Of a DNA stretch of 64,000 nt, positions 52,847 through 62,137 are shown piece by piece. The position numbers and the translations under genes were made by a program. Below the pieces are notes generated by a model. It was not told where the DNA came from. It was given only the letters and a program-made list of their open reading frames with translations, and searched no databases. Location: assembly GCF_023734135.1 (NCBI RefSeq), contig NZ_AP025730.1, positions 4,650,001-4,714,000 on the forward strand, given 5' to 3'. The DNA is from Sphaerotilus microaerophilus (GTDB lineage: Bacteria; Pseudomonadota; Gammaproteobacteria; Burkholderiales; Burkholderiaceae_C). Position 1 is the stretch's first letter. Every line of letters begins with the position of its first letter.

Positions 52847-53668
52847 TCAGCCCAGCCCGCAGCCCGTGGGCAGCGGCCACGAAACGGCTGGCCGGCCTGA
52901 CTTCACCGCAGCACTCATGCCGGGCAGATCGACCTGCCCGGCACCCACCCGGGCTTCGAGTTCCGCCACGCTGACCAGGTAGGCGTCCAACCCGGCCAAG
53001 TCGTCCCGGTTCGGGATCAGCCAGGCGATCACCTGGACGGCACCGGCGGCATCGGTGGTCACCAGCACCTTCCAGAACCAGTCGGGCGTGCGGATGCCGT
53101 GCGAGGCGACGAAATGATCGTTGGCCACATCGTCGTACACCACGCCCCCCACCACCTGCACCGGTGCCAGGTCGCGATGGCACTCGGCGATCTCTTCCGT
53201 CTGCTGCCAGATGCCCTGGTTGAGCAGGGACCGCTGCGGCACGATGTTGGTCATGTGGAACGTGGCCGCCATCAGCTCATCCGTGGCGTCCATGTGGTTG
53301 GCCGTCACCAGGTGGCCCCGGTCCCAGCCGGGCTGCACGCTCCAGTAGCTTCCCGCGCTGAGCTGCTGGCCACAACCTGCCGGAAGAGCAGGGTCATTCA
53401 ACGTGAACAGATCGGTGCGCGCAGCCTGCCCGGTGTCGGTGCCCAGCAGGTACTCGAATCGCAGAGTGGTATTCGCGGCGCAGTCGTAGCGCAAGCGGAA
53501 GCCACCGTGGTCCAGCGTCACGACGGTCGCGAGCTCGACCGGCGCAGCCGCCGGGTCGGCCCCGCTACCACCGCAACCGGTCAGTGCAAGGACCACACCC
53601 ATTGACCACACGGGCACCTGCCGTCGCAGGCTAGCCACCCCGATGGTCAAGTATCTGGATACGCTCAT
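52847..53668 (-). CDS. DNA/RNA non-specific endonuclease, lipoprotein
   Basis: 273 aa from ATG 53668 with GGGAG upstream. A lipoprotein-type signal (SMGVVLALTGC) is followed by a beta-beta-alpha-metal nuclease domain. The DRGH motif is in WDRGHLVTANHMD, and the Asn-containing TFHMTNIVPQ carries the metal-binding Asn. This resembles NucA/NucM nucleases that degrade external DNA and RNA for nutrition or competition. It is divergent from pepP. The active-site residues are intact. Confidence 0.9.
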   Translation of the reverse strand: MSVSRYLTIGVASLRRQVPVWSMGVVLALTGCGGSGADPAAAPVELATVVTLDHGGFRLRYDCAANTTLRFEYLLGTDTGQAARTDLFTLNDPALPAGCGQQLSAGSYWSVQPGWDRGHLVTANHMDATDELMAATFHMTNIVPQRSLLNQGIWQQTEEIAECHRDLAPVQVVGGVVYDDVANDHFVASHGIRTPDWFWKVLVTTDAAGAVQVIAWLIPNRDDLAGLDAYLVSVAELEARVGAGQVDLPGMSAAVKSGRPAVSWPLPTGCGLG

Positions 53669-53788
53669 GACTTCGACTCCCTGTTGATGGATCTCAGCCA
53701 GAAACTCTAAGGGCATGCACGCGACACCGGCCGGATGAGCACCGTTGCTTGTCAGAATTCGCGCTTCGCCGCCCACTCCTCCCGCGCC

Positions 53789-55609
53789 ATGGACACCCGC
53801 ACCGCCCCCATCCGCCAGCGCCTGACCGACCTGCGCCTCGTGATGCACCGCCACGGCGTGGCGGCGCTGCTCGTGCCTTCGGCCGATCCGCACCTGTCCG
53901 AGTACCTGCCCGAGCGCTGGCAGGGGCGGCAGCGCTTTTCCGGCTTCACGGGCTCGATGGGCACGCTGGTGGTCACGCCCGATGCGGCGCTGGTCTTTGC
54001 CGACAGCCGCTACTGGTCGCAGGCCGAGGCCGAGCTGGCCGGCACGGGCGCGGCGCTGGTGCGCATCCCCACGGCAGTGGCGACCCATCACATCGACTGG
54101 CTGGCCTCGCAGGTCGCACCGGGCGCCACGGTCGCGGCGGATGGCGCCGTGCTCGGCCTGGCCGCCGCCCAGCAGCTGCGTGACGCGCTGAGCGCCCGCG
54201 GCGTGGCGCTGCGCACCGACCTCGACCTGCTCGACGAGGCCTGGCCTGACCGCCCGGGACTGCCCGCAGCGCCGGTCTATGAGCACCTGCCGCCGCAGGC
54301 CGCAGTCGCCCGCCCGGCCAAGCTGGCGCAGTTGCGTGCCGCGATGGCCGAGCGCGGTGTCAGCCACCACCTGGTTTCGACGGTGGACGACATCGCCTGG
54401 ATCACCAACCTGCGCGGCTCGGACGTCGAGTACAACCCCGTCTTCCTGGCCCACCTGCTGCTCGATGCCCAGGGCGGCACGCTGTTCGTCGGCGAGGGCA
54501 AGATCAGCGCCGACCTCGCCGCGCGCCTGCACGCCGACGGCCTGGTGCTCGCGCCCTACGCCCAGGCCCGCGCGGCCCTGGCGGCGTTGCCGGCGGGCGC
54601 GGTGCTGCTGCTCGACCCCCGGCGCGTCACACTCGGCCTGCGCCAGGCGGTGCCGGCGGGCGTGAAGGTGATCGAGGCGCTCAACCCCAGCGTGCCAGCC
54701 AAGAGCCGCAAGACGCCGACGGAAATCGCCTTCGTGCGCGAGGCGATGGCACTCGATGGGGCAGCGATGTGCCGTTTCTACGCCTGGCTGGAGACTGCGC
54801 TGGGGCACGCGGCGATCAGCGAGCTGACCATCGACGAGCGCCTGAGTGCCGAGCGCGCGAAGCAGCCCGGCTTCGTCTCGCTGAGCTTCTCCACCATCGC
54901 CGGCTTCAACGCCAACGGCGCGATGCCGCACTACCGCGCCCTGCCCGAGTCGCACGCGCAGATCTCCACGCCCGAGGGCCTGGTGGCCGAGGGCCTGCTG
55001 TTGATCGACTCCGGCGCGCAGTACCTGGGCGGCACCACCGACATCACGCGCGTCTGGCCGATCGGCACGCCCACGGCGGCCCAGAAGGCCGACTACACCC
55101 GCGTGCTGCGCGGCACCATTGCGCTCAGCCGCACGCGCTTCCCGGCGGGCACGCTGGCGCCTCACCTGGACGCCATTGCCCGTGCGCCGCTGTGGGAGGC
55201 CGGGCTGGACTACGGCCACGGCACCGGCCACGGGGTCGGCTACTTCCTGAACGTGCACGAGGGGCCGCAGACCATCGCCCGGGCCATCCCGGACCCGGCG
55301 ATGGCGATGCAGCCCGGCATGATCACCTCGATCGAGCCCGGCCTGTACCGGCCCGGGCGCTGGGGCGTGCGCATCGAGAACCTGGTGCACAACGTCTCGG
55401 TCGGCTGCCCCGACGAATTCGGCGAGTACCTGGCCTTCGAGACGCTCACGCTCTGCCCGATCGACACCCGCTGCATCGAGCCCGCGCTGCTGCACGAGGA
55501 CGAGCGGCAGTGGCTCAACGGCTATCACGCCGAGGTGCGCCGGCGCATCGCACCCCATGTGAACGGCGATGCCCTGGCCTGGCTGGAGCAGCGCACCCAG
55601 GCGATCTGA
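53789..55609 (+). CDS. pepP: Xaa-Pro aminopeptidase (M24B)
   Basis: 606 aa from ATG 53789, the long form of aminopeptidase P with two creatinase-like N-terminal domains before the pita-bread catalytic domain. The metal site is complete: Asp in LLIDSGAQYL, Asp in GGTTDITRVW, His in GHGTGHGVGYFLNVHEGP, Glu in TSIEPGLY and Glu in RIENLV. It removes N-terminal residues preceding proline, in the cytoplasm. An upstream in-frame ATG at 53735 would add 18 unconserved residues. Confidence 0.94.
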   Translation: MDTRTAPIRQRLTDLRLVMHRHGVAALLVPSADPHLSEYLPERWQGRQRFSGFTGSMGTLVVTPDAALVFADSRYWSQAEAELAGTGAALVRIPTAVATHHIDWLASQVAPGATVAADGAVLGLAAAQQLRDALSARGVALRTDLDLLDEAWPDRPGLPAAPVYEHLPPQAAVARPAKLAQLRAAMAERGVSHHLVSTVDDIAWITNLRGSDVEYNPVFLAHLLLDAQGGTLFVGEGKISADLAARLHADGLVLAPYAQARAALAALPAGAVLLLDPRRVTLGLRQAVPAGVKVIEALNPSVPAKSRKTPTEIAFVREAMALDGAAMCRFYAWLETALGHAAISELTIDERLSAERAKQPGFVSLSFSTIAGFNANGAMPHYRALPESHAQISTPEGLVAEGLLLIDSGAQYLGGTTDITRVWPIGTPTAAQKADYTRVLRGTIALSRTRFPAGTLAPHLDAIARAPLWEAGLDYGHGTGHGVGYFLNVHEGPQTIARAIPDPAMAMQPGMITSIEPGLYRPGRWGVRIENLVHNVSVGCPDEFGEYLAFETLTLCPIDTRCIEPALLHEDERQWLNGYHAEVRRRIAPHVNGDALAWLEQRTQAI

Positions 55610-55741
55610 GGCGCCCCGTGCAACGCCCCTGAGCAACGTCCCCGACACAGCTCCTACACTTTCGGGCACGGGCCAGCAAGCAGGGCGCCACACCGTTGGC
55701 GGACGATGCACGGCCATTGACGAACCGAATGGAGAGAGTCC

Positions 55742-57070
55742 GTGCCCCTTGCCACTTCCCCCCTGTCGACCTGGCGGCGTGCGCTCTTGCGCCGCGCTGG
55801 CGGCGCCCTGCTGGCCGGCTGCGCGCTGCTGCTCGGCGCCTGCGGCACCGCCGATGAGTCCGGCAACGCCCACCTGCGGCTGCTCAACGCGAGCCCGGGC
55901 TATGCCTCGCTGGACCTGTACGTCGACAGCAGCGAGTCCAGCTCGGACGTGGCCACGGGCAGCGCGGGCGGCTACGTCAGCCTGGACACGGACAGCCACA
56001 CCGTGGCCGTGCGGCGCAGTGGCACGGCCACCAACCTGGTGTCGACGGACCGCACGCTGGCCAAGGACACCGACTACACCCTGGTGGCCTATGGCTGGGA
56101 GGGCAGCCTGAAGACCGCCCTGCTGACCGACGACGAGGAGGCCCCCTCCAGCGGCGTGACCAAGGTGCGCGTGTTCAACACCGCCACCGATGCGGGCAGC
56201 CTGGACGTCTACCTGACCGATGCCGGCACGGTGCTGACCGACACCAGCCCGGTGGCCTCCAGCGTGGCGGCCTCGGGCATCAGCGACTATGTCGAGCTCA
56301 GCTCGGGCAGCAGTTGGCGGCTGCGCGTGACCGGGGCAGGCGACAGCACCGACGTGAGGCTGGACCTGTCCGGCCTGTCGCTGGGCAGCGCCCAGGTGGT
56401 CACGCTGCTGGTCACGCCCAGCGACGGCGGCGTGCTGGTGCATGCGCTGCTGGTGGCGCAGGGCGGCTCGACCACGGTGCTGACCAACACGCAGGCCCGC
56501 GTGCGCCTGGTCGCCGGCACGACCGACAAGGCCAGCCACAGCGCGGTGGTCGGCAGCAGCACGCTGACCAGCGCGACGGCCTCACCCTCGGTGGGCGCCT
56601 ACGTACAGGTGAGCGCCGGCAGTGCGCAGGCCCTGGATGTGCGCGTGAACGGCAGCCGCCTGGCCACCACCACCCTGTCACTGGCAGCCGGCGCCGACGT
56701 GACCCTGCTGGTGCACGGCTCGTCCGCCGCACCGGCGCTGGCGGTGATCAGCGACAACAACCGCCTGCCCACGAGCAGTTCGCAGGCCAAGGTCCGGCTG
56801 GTCAACGGGGTCTACAACCTCGGCACCGGCCTCTCGCTGACGCTGGACTACCTCGATATCGCCAGCGGCATCACCGCCGGCGGCGCCTCCAGCTACGCGC
56901 TGGTCGCGGCCAGCACCGGCTCGTTGATGACCGCCGATGCCGGCAGCACGCAGCTGTGCAACAGCCGCCACTGGACCGACAGCCTCACGATCGCCGCCAA
57001 GAGCGTGCTGACGCTGTACGTGCTCGGCGACGCCAGCGTGCCGACTTGCGCGCTGAAGAAGGACCGCTGA
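55742..57070 (+). CDS. DUF4397-repeat lipoprotein
   Basis: 442 aa from GTG 55742 with GGAGAG upstream. A lipoprotein signal (LLAGCALLLGAC) is followed by about four beta-rich repeats of roughly 90-100 residues (starting near 43, 138, 250 and 347), each with a pattern such as HLRLLNASPGYASLDLYVD or KVRLVNG, matching the DUF4397 style. It is rich in Ser, Thr, Ala and Gly. Probably exported and cell-surface or periplasmic; the function is unknown. A pair of Cys near the C-terminus (STQLCNSRHW and VPTCALKK) could form a disulphide. Confidence 0.82.
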   Translation: MPLATSPLSTWRRALLRRAGGALLAGCALLLGACGTADESGNAHLRLLNASPGYASLDLYVDSSESSSDVATGSAGGYVSLDTDSHTVAVRRSGTATNLVSTDRTLAKDTDYTLVAYGWEGSLKTALLTDDEEAPSSGVTKVRVFNTATDAGSLDVYLTDAGTVLTDTSPVASSVAASGISDYVELSSGSSWRLRVTGAGDSTDVRLDLSGLSLGSAQVVTLLVTPSDGGVLVHALLVAQGGSTTVLTNTQARVRLVAGTTDKASHSAVVGSSTLTSATASPSVGAYVQVSAGSAQALDVRVNGSRLATTTLSLAAGADVTLLVHGSSAAPALAVISDNNRLPTSSSQAKVRLVNGVYNLGTGLSLTLDYLDIASGITAGGASSYALVAASTGSLMTADAGSTQLCNSRHWTDSLTIAAKSVLTLYVLGDASVPTCALKKDR

Positions 57071-57107
57071 GCGGCCCGCTCTTGCGCCCGCACCAGGCGG
57101 GCAAAGC

Positions 57108-58997
57108 TCAGAACGACGTCCAGCCGCCGCCCGCGGGCGGCTCGTCGCCTGGCTTGACCAGGCCGCCGAAGCCGCTGTCGGGCTGCCGCGAGCGCTCGCT
57201 CGCACTGCGGATCGCGGTGTGCGCGCCCCAGGCGGCCTGCTGGGTCTGCTGCAGCAGCTTGAAGGCGCCCAGCACCTTCTGCAGCCGCTCGGCCTGCAGG
57301 CGCAGGGACTCGGCCGAGGCGGCGCTCTGCTCGACCAGCGCCGTGTGGTTGCGCTGCATGCGGTCGAGCTGCTCCATCGACTCCGCGACGGCCGCTGCAG
57401 GGGCCTGCGACTCGGCCGCCCGGCGCACCTGCGTGACCAGCTCGGCCGCCTGCTGCACCGAGGTCAGCAGCGCATCCATGGTCTGGCTGGCGTCCTGTTG
57501 CAGCGCCGCGGTGAGGCCGCTGGCCGTGGGCGAGCTGCCACTGGCGGAGGCTCCGGCGGTGATCAGCGCCTTGATCTCGCGCGCCGCCTGGGTGGCCCGC
57601 TGGGCCAGGCTGCGCACGTCGGCCGCGGCTCCCGCGGTGGCGCTCGGCACGCGGGCCGCTCCCGGGATGGCGCCCGGCAGCACCGCCCCGCTGCGCGCCT
57701 CGCTGTGCGCGGCCTCGACCACCGCATTGAGCGCCAGCAGGTTGGTCTGGAAGGCGATGCTGTCGATCAGCGCGACGGTCTCGGCGATGCGCCGGCCGGT
57801 GGCGCCGATGTCCTCGATGTTGGCCACCACCTGCGAGACCACCAGGCCGCCGCGGGTGGCCGCGGCCACCGCGTCGCGCACCACCTCCTCGCGCGGGCGA
57901 TCCGGCACGGCAGCCGGCGGCAGGTCACCGCTGGAGAGCGACGTCGGCAGGCCCGAGCCCACACCCGCCAGGGGTGGGGTTGCCGGATCGGCAGCCGCCG
58001 CGGCAACAGGCGAGGCCTTCGGGCGCGGCGCAGGGGCCATGGCCTCGCTGCCCGCCCGCGTCAGCGAGCCGGCCAGGCGGTCGAAGGCCGCGCCGTCACC
58101 CGTGGTCTCGGCAGCCCCACGGCGCGATGCCTGCAGCGTGCCCTGGATGCGGTCGGCACGCGGCTGCACCGGGTTCAACGGCACACCAGCACCGGCACGC
58201 GCCCCGCGACCTGGAGCGGAAGCCGGCGGCGTATCGGCAACCGCTGCCGCCGCGCTGCGCGGCACCGCCGCCGTCGTGGGCGCCTCGCTGGCGACGGTAC
58301 GCAGGCCACGCTCCAGCAGCTCGCGCAGGCGTTGCACGGCCGACCAGGCCAGCACCGCCCCCAGCAGCAGGGCCGACAGGCTCCAGGCAAAGAACTGCAG
58401 CAGCTGGCGCTGGCGGGCTTCCTGGGCCTGCACCTGAGCAGCCTGGGCCTGCAGGTCCAGCTGGCGCAGCAGCTCGTCGGCCTGGCCCTGCCAACGGGCC
58501 TCGGCCAACTCGGCCCGGGTGGCCAGGGTGCGCAGCGCCTCCGGCTGGCGGCCGTCGCGGGACTGCTGCAGGGCCTCGGCGTAGAGCTGAACGGTCTGGC
58601 TGCGCGCGCTGCCCAGCTCGTCAAGCTGGTTGGCAAGCCAGGCGGGGGTGGCCTGGCCAGCGTGGCTGCGCAGGGCCAGCTCCAGTGCCGCCGTGCGGTC
58701 CCGGGCCTCGGCCAGGCGCAGCTGCAGCGCCGTGGCGGCGCCGCTGTCGGCCGGCAGCAGGGCCTGGCGCACCAGCAGGCTCGCCTGGCCGATCGCCACA
58801 CGCAGCTCCTGCGCCTGGCGCATGCGCGCAGCGTCGAGCGACGCCTGCGCCTGCTGGCGGCTGCCCAGCGCATGCAGTTCGTACAGGCCCAGCCCAGCCA
58901 CAAAGGCCAGCAGCAGGAGCAGCAACGCAAAGCCCCGGCCCAGGCGGGCCGGCTCGGACGGCACGGCGCGGGCAGAGGTGAACAGGCGGGTGGTCAT
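57108..58997 (-). CDS. MCP-like protein with degenerate hairpin tip and CheR-type pentapeptide
   Basis: 629 aa from ATG 58997. First membrane helix (GFALLLLLLAFVAGLGLYEL), periplasmic helical domain, second helix near 205-225. An Ala/Pro-rich linker of about 150 residues stands where a HAMP domain is usual. The signalling region is recognisable (AFQTNLLALNAVVEAAHSEA, then DVRSLAQRATQAAREIKALI). The near-invariant tip [19 protein letters not shown] is replaced by an Ala/Pro/Gly-rich stretch. The C-terminus GWTSF fits the xWxxF pentapeptide that tethers CheR/CheB. It may be uncoupled from CheA or act as an adaptation-enzyme tether. Confidence 0.85.
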   Translation of the reverse strand: MTTRLFTSARAVPSEPARLGRGFALLLLLLAFVAGLGLYELHALGSRQQAQASLDAARMRQAQELRVAIGQASLLVRQALLPADSGAATALQLRLAEARDRTAALELALRSHAGQATPAWLANQLDELGSARSQTVQLYAEALQQSRDGRQPEALRTLATRAELAEARWQGQADELLRQLDLQAQAAQVQAQEARQRQLLQFFAWSLSALLLGAVLAWSAVQRLRELLERGLRTVASEAPTTAAVPRSAAAAVADTPPASAPGRGARAGAGVPLNPVQPRADRIQGTLQASRRGAAETTGDGAAFDRLAGSLTRAGSEAMAPAPRPKASPVAAAAADPATPPLAGVGSGLPTSLSSGDLPPAAVPDRPREEVVRDAVAAATRGGLVVSQVVANIEDIGATGRRIAETVALIDSIAFQTNLLALNAVVEAAHSEARSGAVLPGAIPGAARVPSATAGAAADVRSLAQRATQAAREIKALITAGASASGSSPTASGLTAALQQDASQTMDALLTSVQQAAELVTQVRRAAESQAPAAAVAESMEQLDRMQRNHTALVEQSAASAESLRLQAERLQKVLGAFKLLQQTQQAAWGAHTAIRSASERSRQPDSGFGGLVKPGDEPPAGGGWTSF

Positions 58998-59178
58998 CGG
59001 GGACGCGCTCCTGCGCAAACGGAATGCAACCGATTGTGTCGACTGTCGCCCAGTTGCCCAAGCCCGCGAACGCGCGACCCCTGGCAGGCGAAATCTGCAA
59101 GAGCGGCGCCCGCTGCTGCAGATCCAGCGCCCGGCGACCTGCCTCCGCCCTTTCCGACACCCCGCCCCGGTGGTCGCG

Positions 59179-62055
59179 TCAGGCGCCAGTGCGCAGCAGC
59201 TTGGCCTGCAGGGCCTCACGCAGGCTGTCGGCACTGTCCTGCAGGTGCGCACGCGCTTCGCTGGACAGCCCGGTGCGCTTGCCCGCGGCCTGCAGCCGGG
59301 CCAGCAGCTCCTGCGCCTGCACACGCACGAAGCTGCGTGCGTCAGCCCGCGTCAGGCCACGCGGGTTCAGCAGCAGCCCGGCGAGGCGGTTGACGTGCTC
59401 GCGCTGCAGCTCGCGGCGCGCAGCGACGATGTCGCCCTTGCCGCTGAGTTCGGCCCAGATCTCGCGGTCGAGCCGGCCGTAGAGCTCACCCAGGCGCAGG
59501 CTCTGCCCGGGGGCGCTGACCTTGGATTCCGCGTCCAGCAGGCGCTGGGCCAGGCCGTCGCTCATCAGCTGCGCCAGCAGGGCGCGCTGCAGCTCGATGA
59601 GGACCTGTTGCGGTACGAAGTCGGTACCCACCGAACCGGCCCCCTCCTCCAGTGCGTCGCGGCGCTCCAGAAAGTCGGGCGCGAGGCGGCGCTGCAGCGC
59701 CGGCGACAGGCTCAGGCCGTCGGCCGCGAAGACGCCGCGCGCCAGCAGGTCCAGCGCGGCGCGCTGGCGCTCGGCCGGCACCGGCTGCAGCGGGTCGCGC
59801 CCGGTGCCCGGGGCGTCGCGCAGTGTGCGCAGGCCGCCGATCTGGCGGGCCAGCACGCCAGCAGAGCGGCCCACATCGCGCAGCGCATAGCTCACCACCC
59901 GGCGCAGCACGCCATAGTCGCGCTCGCTGGCCAGCGAGCGCTGCTCCAGCCGCGCCAACAGGTCCCGCACGATCTCCAGCCGCTTGGCGGCGTAGGCCAC
60001 CGGGTCGTCGCCCAGGTCGAAGTGCAGCGCCTCGGGGTCGATGCCGAGGTAGTTGTCCTCGTCGGTGCCGTAGGCCAGTTCGGGCTCGGCACTGCGCGCG
60101 GCGATGCGCGCCAGCTCGGCGGCCTCCTGGGCCGGCGCGATCGGCCGGTAGGCGTACTCGATGGCCCAGTAGTCGTAGGGACCCAGCGTGGTCTGGAAGG
60201 GCGCCGCCTCGCGTTCGCCCGGGCGGGCGAGGTTGATCGGCGCGTACTCCATCACCGAGCCGGTGAGCGCGTGGGACTTGCCGAACTCGGGGTCGGCGAT
60301 CTGCCGCTCGCCATAGACACGCGAGGCGCGGAAGTTGTGCCGCAGGCCCAGGGTGTGGCCCACCTCGTGCATCGTCACGTCCTTCATGTAGGCCATCACG
60401 AAGGCCTGCGCCTCGGGGCCGGCCGGGTCCAGTCCGTCGCGCAGCTGCAGCAGGTCCAGGGCGTAGCCCAGCTCCTCGGCGGCCAGGTCGGCGTGCTGGC
60501 AGGCCTCGCCCGCCGCGTGGGCATGCGCTGAAGCCGGTTCACGGGCCGCGGCCTCGCGCCGGGCGTCGGCGGCCTGCAGCAGCGGCAGCCAGTCCGCCGC
60601 CGTTCGAGTCAGCAGCTGGCTGCGGATGTTGCGCAGGGCGCGCGAGGACAGGCTCTCAAAGGCGATGTCCGCATCCAGGATCTCGCCGCTGCGCGGGTCG
60701 ACGTGGCTGGGGCCGATCGCGCCGAAGCTCGGCGAGGCGTTGACCATCCAGCGCACCGAGGCGGTGCCGGTGTCGAGCGTGTCGAAGTTGGCCTCGTCGA
60801 GCTGCTGGCGCACCACGATGGCGTTCTTGAAGCCGACCGCCTCGAAGGCCTTGTTCCATTCCAGGATGCCGGCGCGCATCGCGTCGCGGTACTTCAGCGG
60901 CACGTTGCGGTCGATCCAGTAGGTGATGGGCTTGACCGGCTCGGACAACGCGGCCGCCGGGTCCTTCTTCTCCAGCCGCCAGCGCGTGATGTGGCGCAGA
61001 CGCGGGCTGCGCAGCAGGTCGTCGCTGAAGTCGCTGGTGGTGGCGACGAAGTGGCCGATGCGGCCGTCCGCCGCGCGCGCCGCCATCGGCTGGTCGGGCA
61101 GGCGCGTGAGCGAGTAGTTCACCCGCACGAACAGGCTGCGCGCATCCGGCAGCGTCAGCGGCGTGGTCGGCAGCGGCGCGCCCGCAGGCGTGCCCGGCTG
61201 TGGCACCGCAATCGTCGCCGTGGCGTAGTGGCTCAGCACCTCCAGCACCACCTCATCGCGCTTGCCGCGCACGGTGGTGATGGCCGTGTTGCGCCCATCC
61301 AGCGCGTAGCCCTGGCGGTACTTCTGCTGCAGCGCCATGCCCAGTCCGAGAAGGTCGCCCTGGAACAGCGCGTTGGCCTCCACCAGCACGGTCCGGCGCT
61401 CCGGGTGCGCCAGGCTGGCGACCGGTGCGCTGGCCAGCAGGCTGGGCGAGAAGCCGGCGCTCACCGCGCGGGCCTCGGGCGTGCCGGGCCGAGCGATGAA
61501 GTCGGTGTTGCGCGCGATCAGCTGCACCTGGTTGTGGATGCGGCGAAACTCCACCAGCTGCGGCCCGCCGTAGACGCCCCAGCGGCTGGCCATCAGGCCA
61601 CCGAGCACGCTGCCCTCGCCGATGCCGCTGGCGATCTTGGGCGACAGGAACAGCGGCACGCCGAAGTCCTGCTCGCTCAGCTCGATCCAGAACTTCTCGT
61701 CCTTCTGCCAGACGCCCAGCAGGCCGTCGATCTTCTTCGCGTCCTTGGTCAGCACCGCGAAGGCGGGTGGCTGGCCCGGCGCGGGCGCCGCCGCAGGGGC
61801 ACCAGGTGCGGTAGCTGGCCTGGCACTGCCGTTGCCGGCCTGGGCCACGGCAGCGGGCTTGCCGGCCGGGGCCGACGCCGCCGCGCCAGGCGCTGCCGCC
61901 GGGCTGGCCGAGGCCTCCACGCCGCCACCGGGCACCGTGGCGCAGGCACTCAGCAAGGCGGCCAGGGTCAGAACGGCTGCGACGGCAGGGCGCAGGCGGG
62001 CAGGCGGGTGGGCGGTGGACATGGCGGGCATCGAGGACATCGCAGACAGGGACAT
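59179..62055 (-). CDS. lipoprotein zinc metalloprotease (DUF4953/DUF5117 family)
   Basis: 958 aa from ATG 62055. A lipoprotein signal (AVLTLAALLSAC) is followed by an Ala/Pro-rich spacer, a DUF5117-like N-terminal beta domain and a metalloprotease domain with HEVGHTLGLRHN (about residues 550-565), the HExxHxxGxxH zinc motif of metzincin-like enzymes. SVMEYAPINLA shortly after is a Met-turn candidate. A long helical C-terminal region follows. Periplasmic or surface protease of unknown substrate. Starts at 62022 and between are also possible. Confidence 0.88.
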   Translation of the reverse strand: MSLSAMSSMPAMSTAHPPARLRPAVAAVLTLAALLSACATVPGGGVEASASPAAAPGAAASAPAGKPAAVAQAGNGSARPATAPGAPAAAPAPGQPPAFAVLTKDAKKIDGLLGVWQKDEKFWIELSEQDFGVPLFLSPKIASGIGEGSVLGGLMASRWGVYGGPQLVEFRRIHNQVQLIARNTDFIARPGTPEARAVSAGFSPSLLASAPVASLAHPERRTVLVEANALFQGDLLGLGMALQQKYRQGYALDGRNTAITTVRGKRDEVVLEVLSHYATATIAVPQPGTPAGAPLPTTPLTLPDARSLFVRVNYSLTRLPDQPMAARAADGRIGHFVATTSDFSDDLLRSPRLRHITRWRLEKKDPAAALSEPVKPITYWIDRNVPLKYRDAMRAGILEWNKAFEAVGFKNAIVVRQQLDEANFDTLDTGTASVRWMVNASPSFGAIGPSHVDPRSGEILDADIAFESLSSRALRNIRSQLLTRTAADWLPLLQAADARREAAAREPASAHAHAAGEACQHADLAAEELGYALDLLQLRDGLDPAGPEAQAFVMAYMKDVTMHEVGHTLGLRHNFRASRVYGERQIADPEFGKSHALTGSVMEYAPINLARPGEREAAPFQTTLGPYDYWAIEYAYRPIAPAQEAAELARIAARSAEPELAYGTDEDNYLGIDPEALHFDLGDDPVAYAAKRLEIVRDLLARLEQRSLASERDYGVLRRVVSYALRDVGRSAGVLARQIGGLRTLRDAPGTGRDPLQPVPAERQRAALDLLARGVFAADGLSLSPALQRRLAPDFLERRDALEEGAGSVGTDFVPQQVLIELQRALLAQLMSDGLAQRLLDAESKVSAPGQSLRLGELYGRLDREIWAELSGKGDIVAARRELQREHVNRLAGLLLNPRGLTRADARSFVRVQAQELLARLQAAGKRTGLSSEARAHLQDSADSLREALQAKLLRTGA

Positions 62056-62137
62056 GGGGCGGAACCTCGCGGAGGAGCAGCGGAAGGAAACAGTAACGGA
62101 GGAAGGCTGGGACGGGGAGGCCAGCACCGGCCACGCA

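Noticed and set aside
53669..56539. Upstream extension of the nuclease frame to about 1230 codons
   Set aside because: The extension is antisense to pepP and shows no similarity; the lipoprotein signal at 53668 marks the real start.
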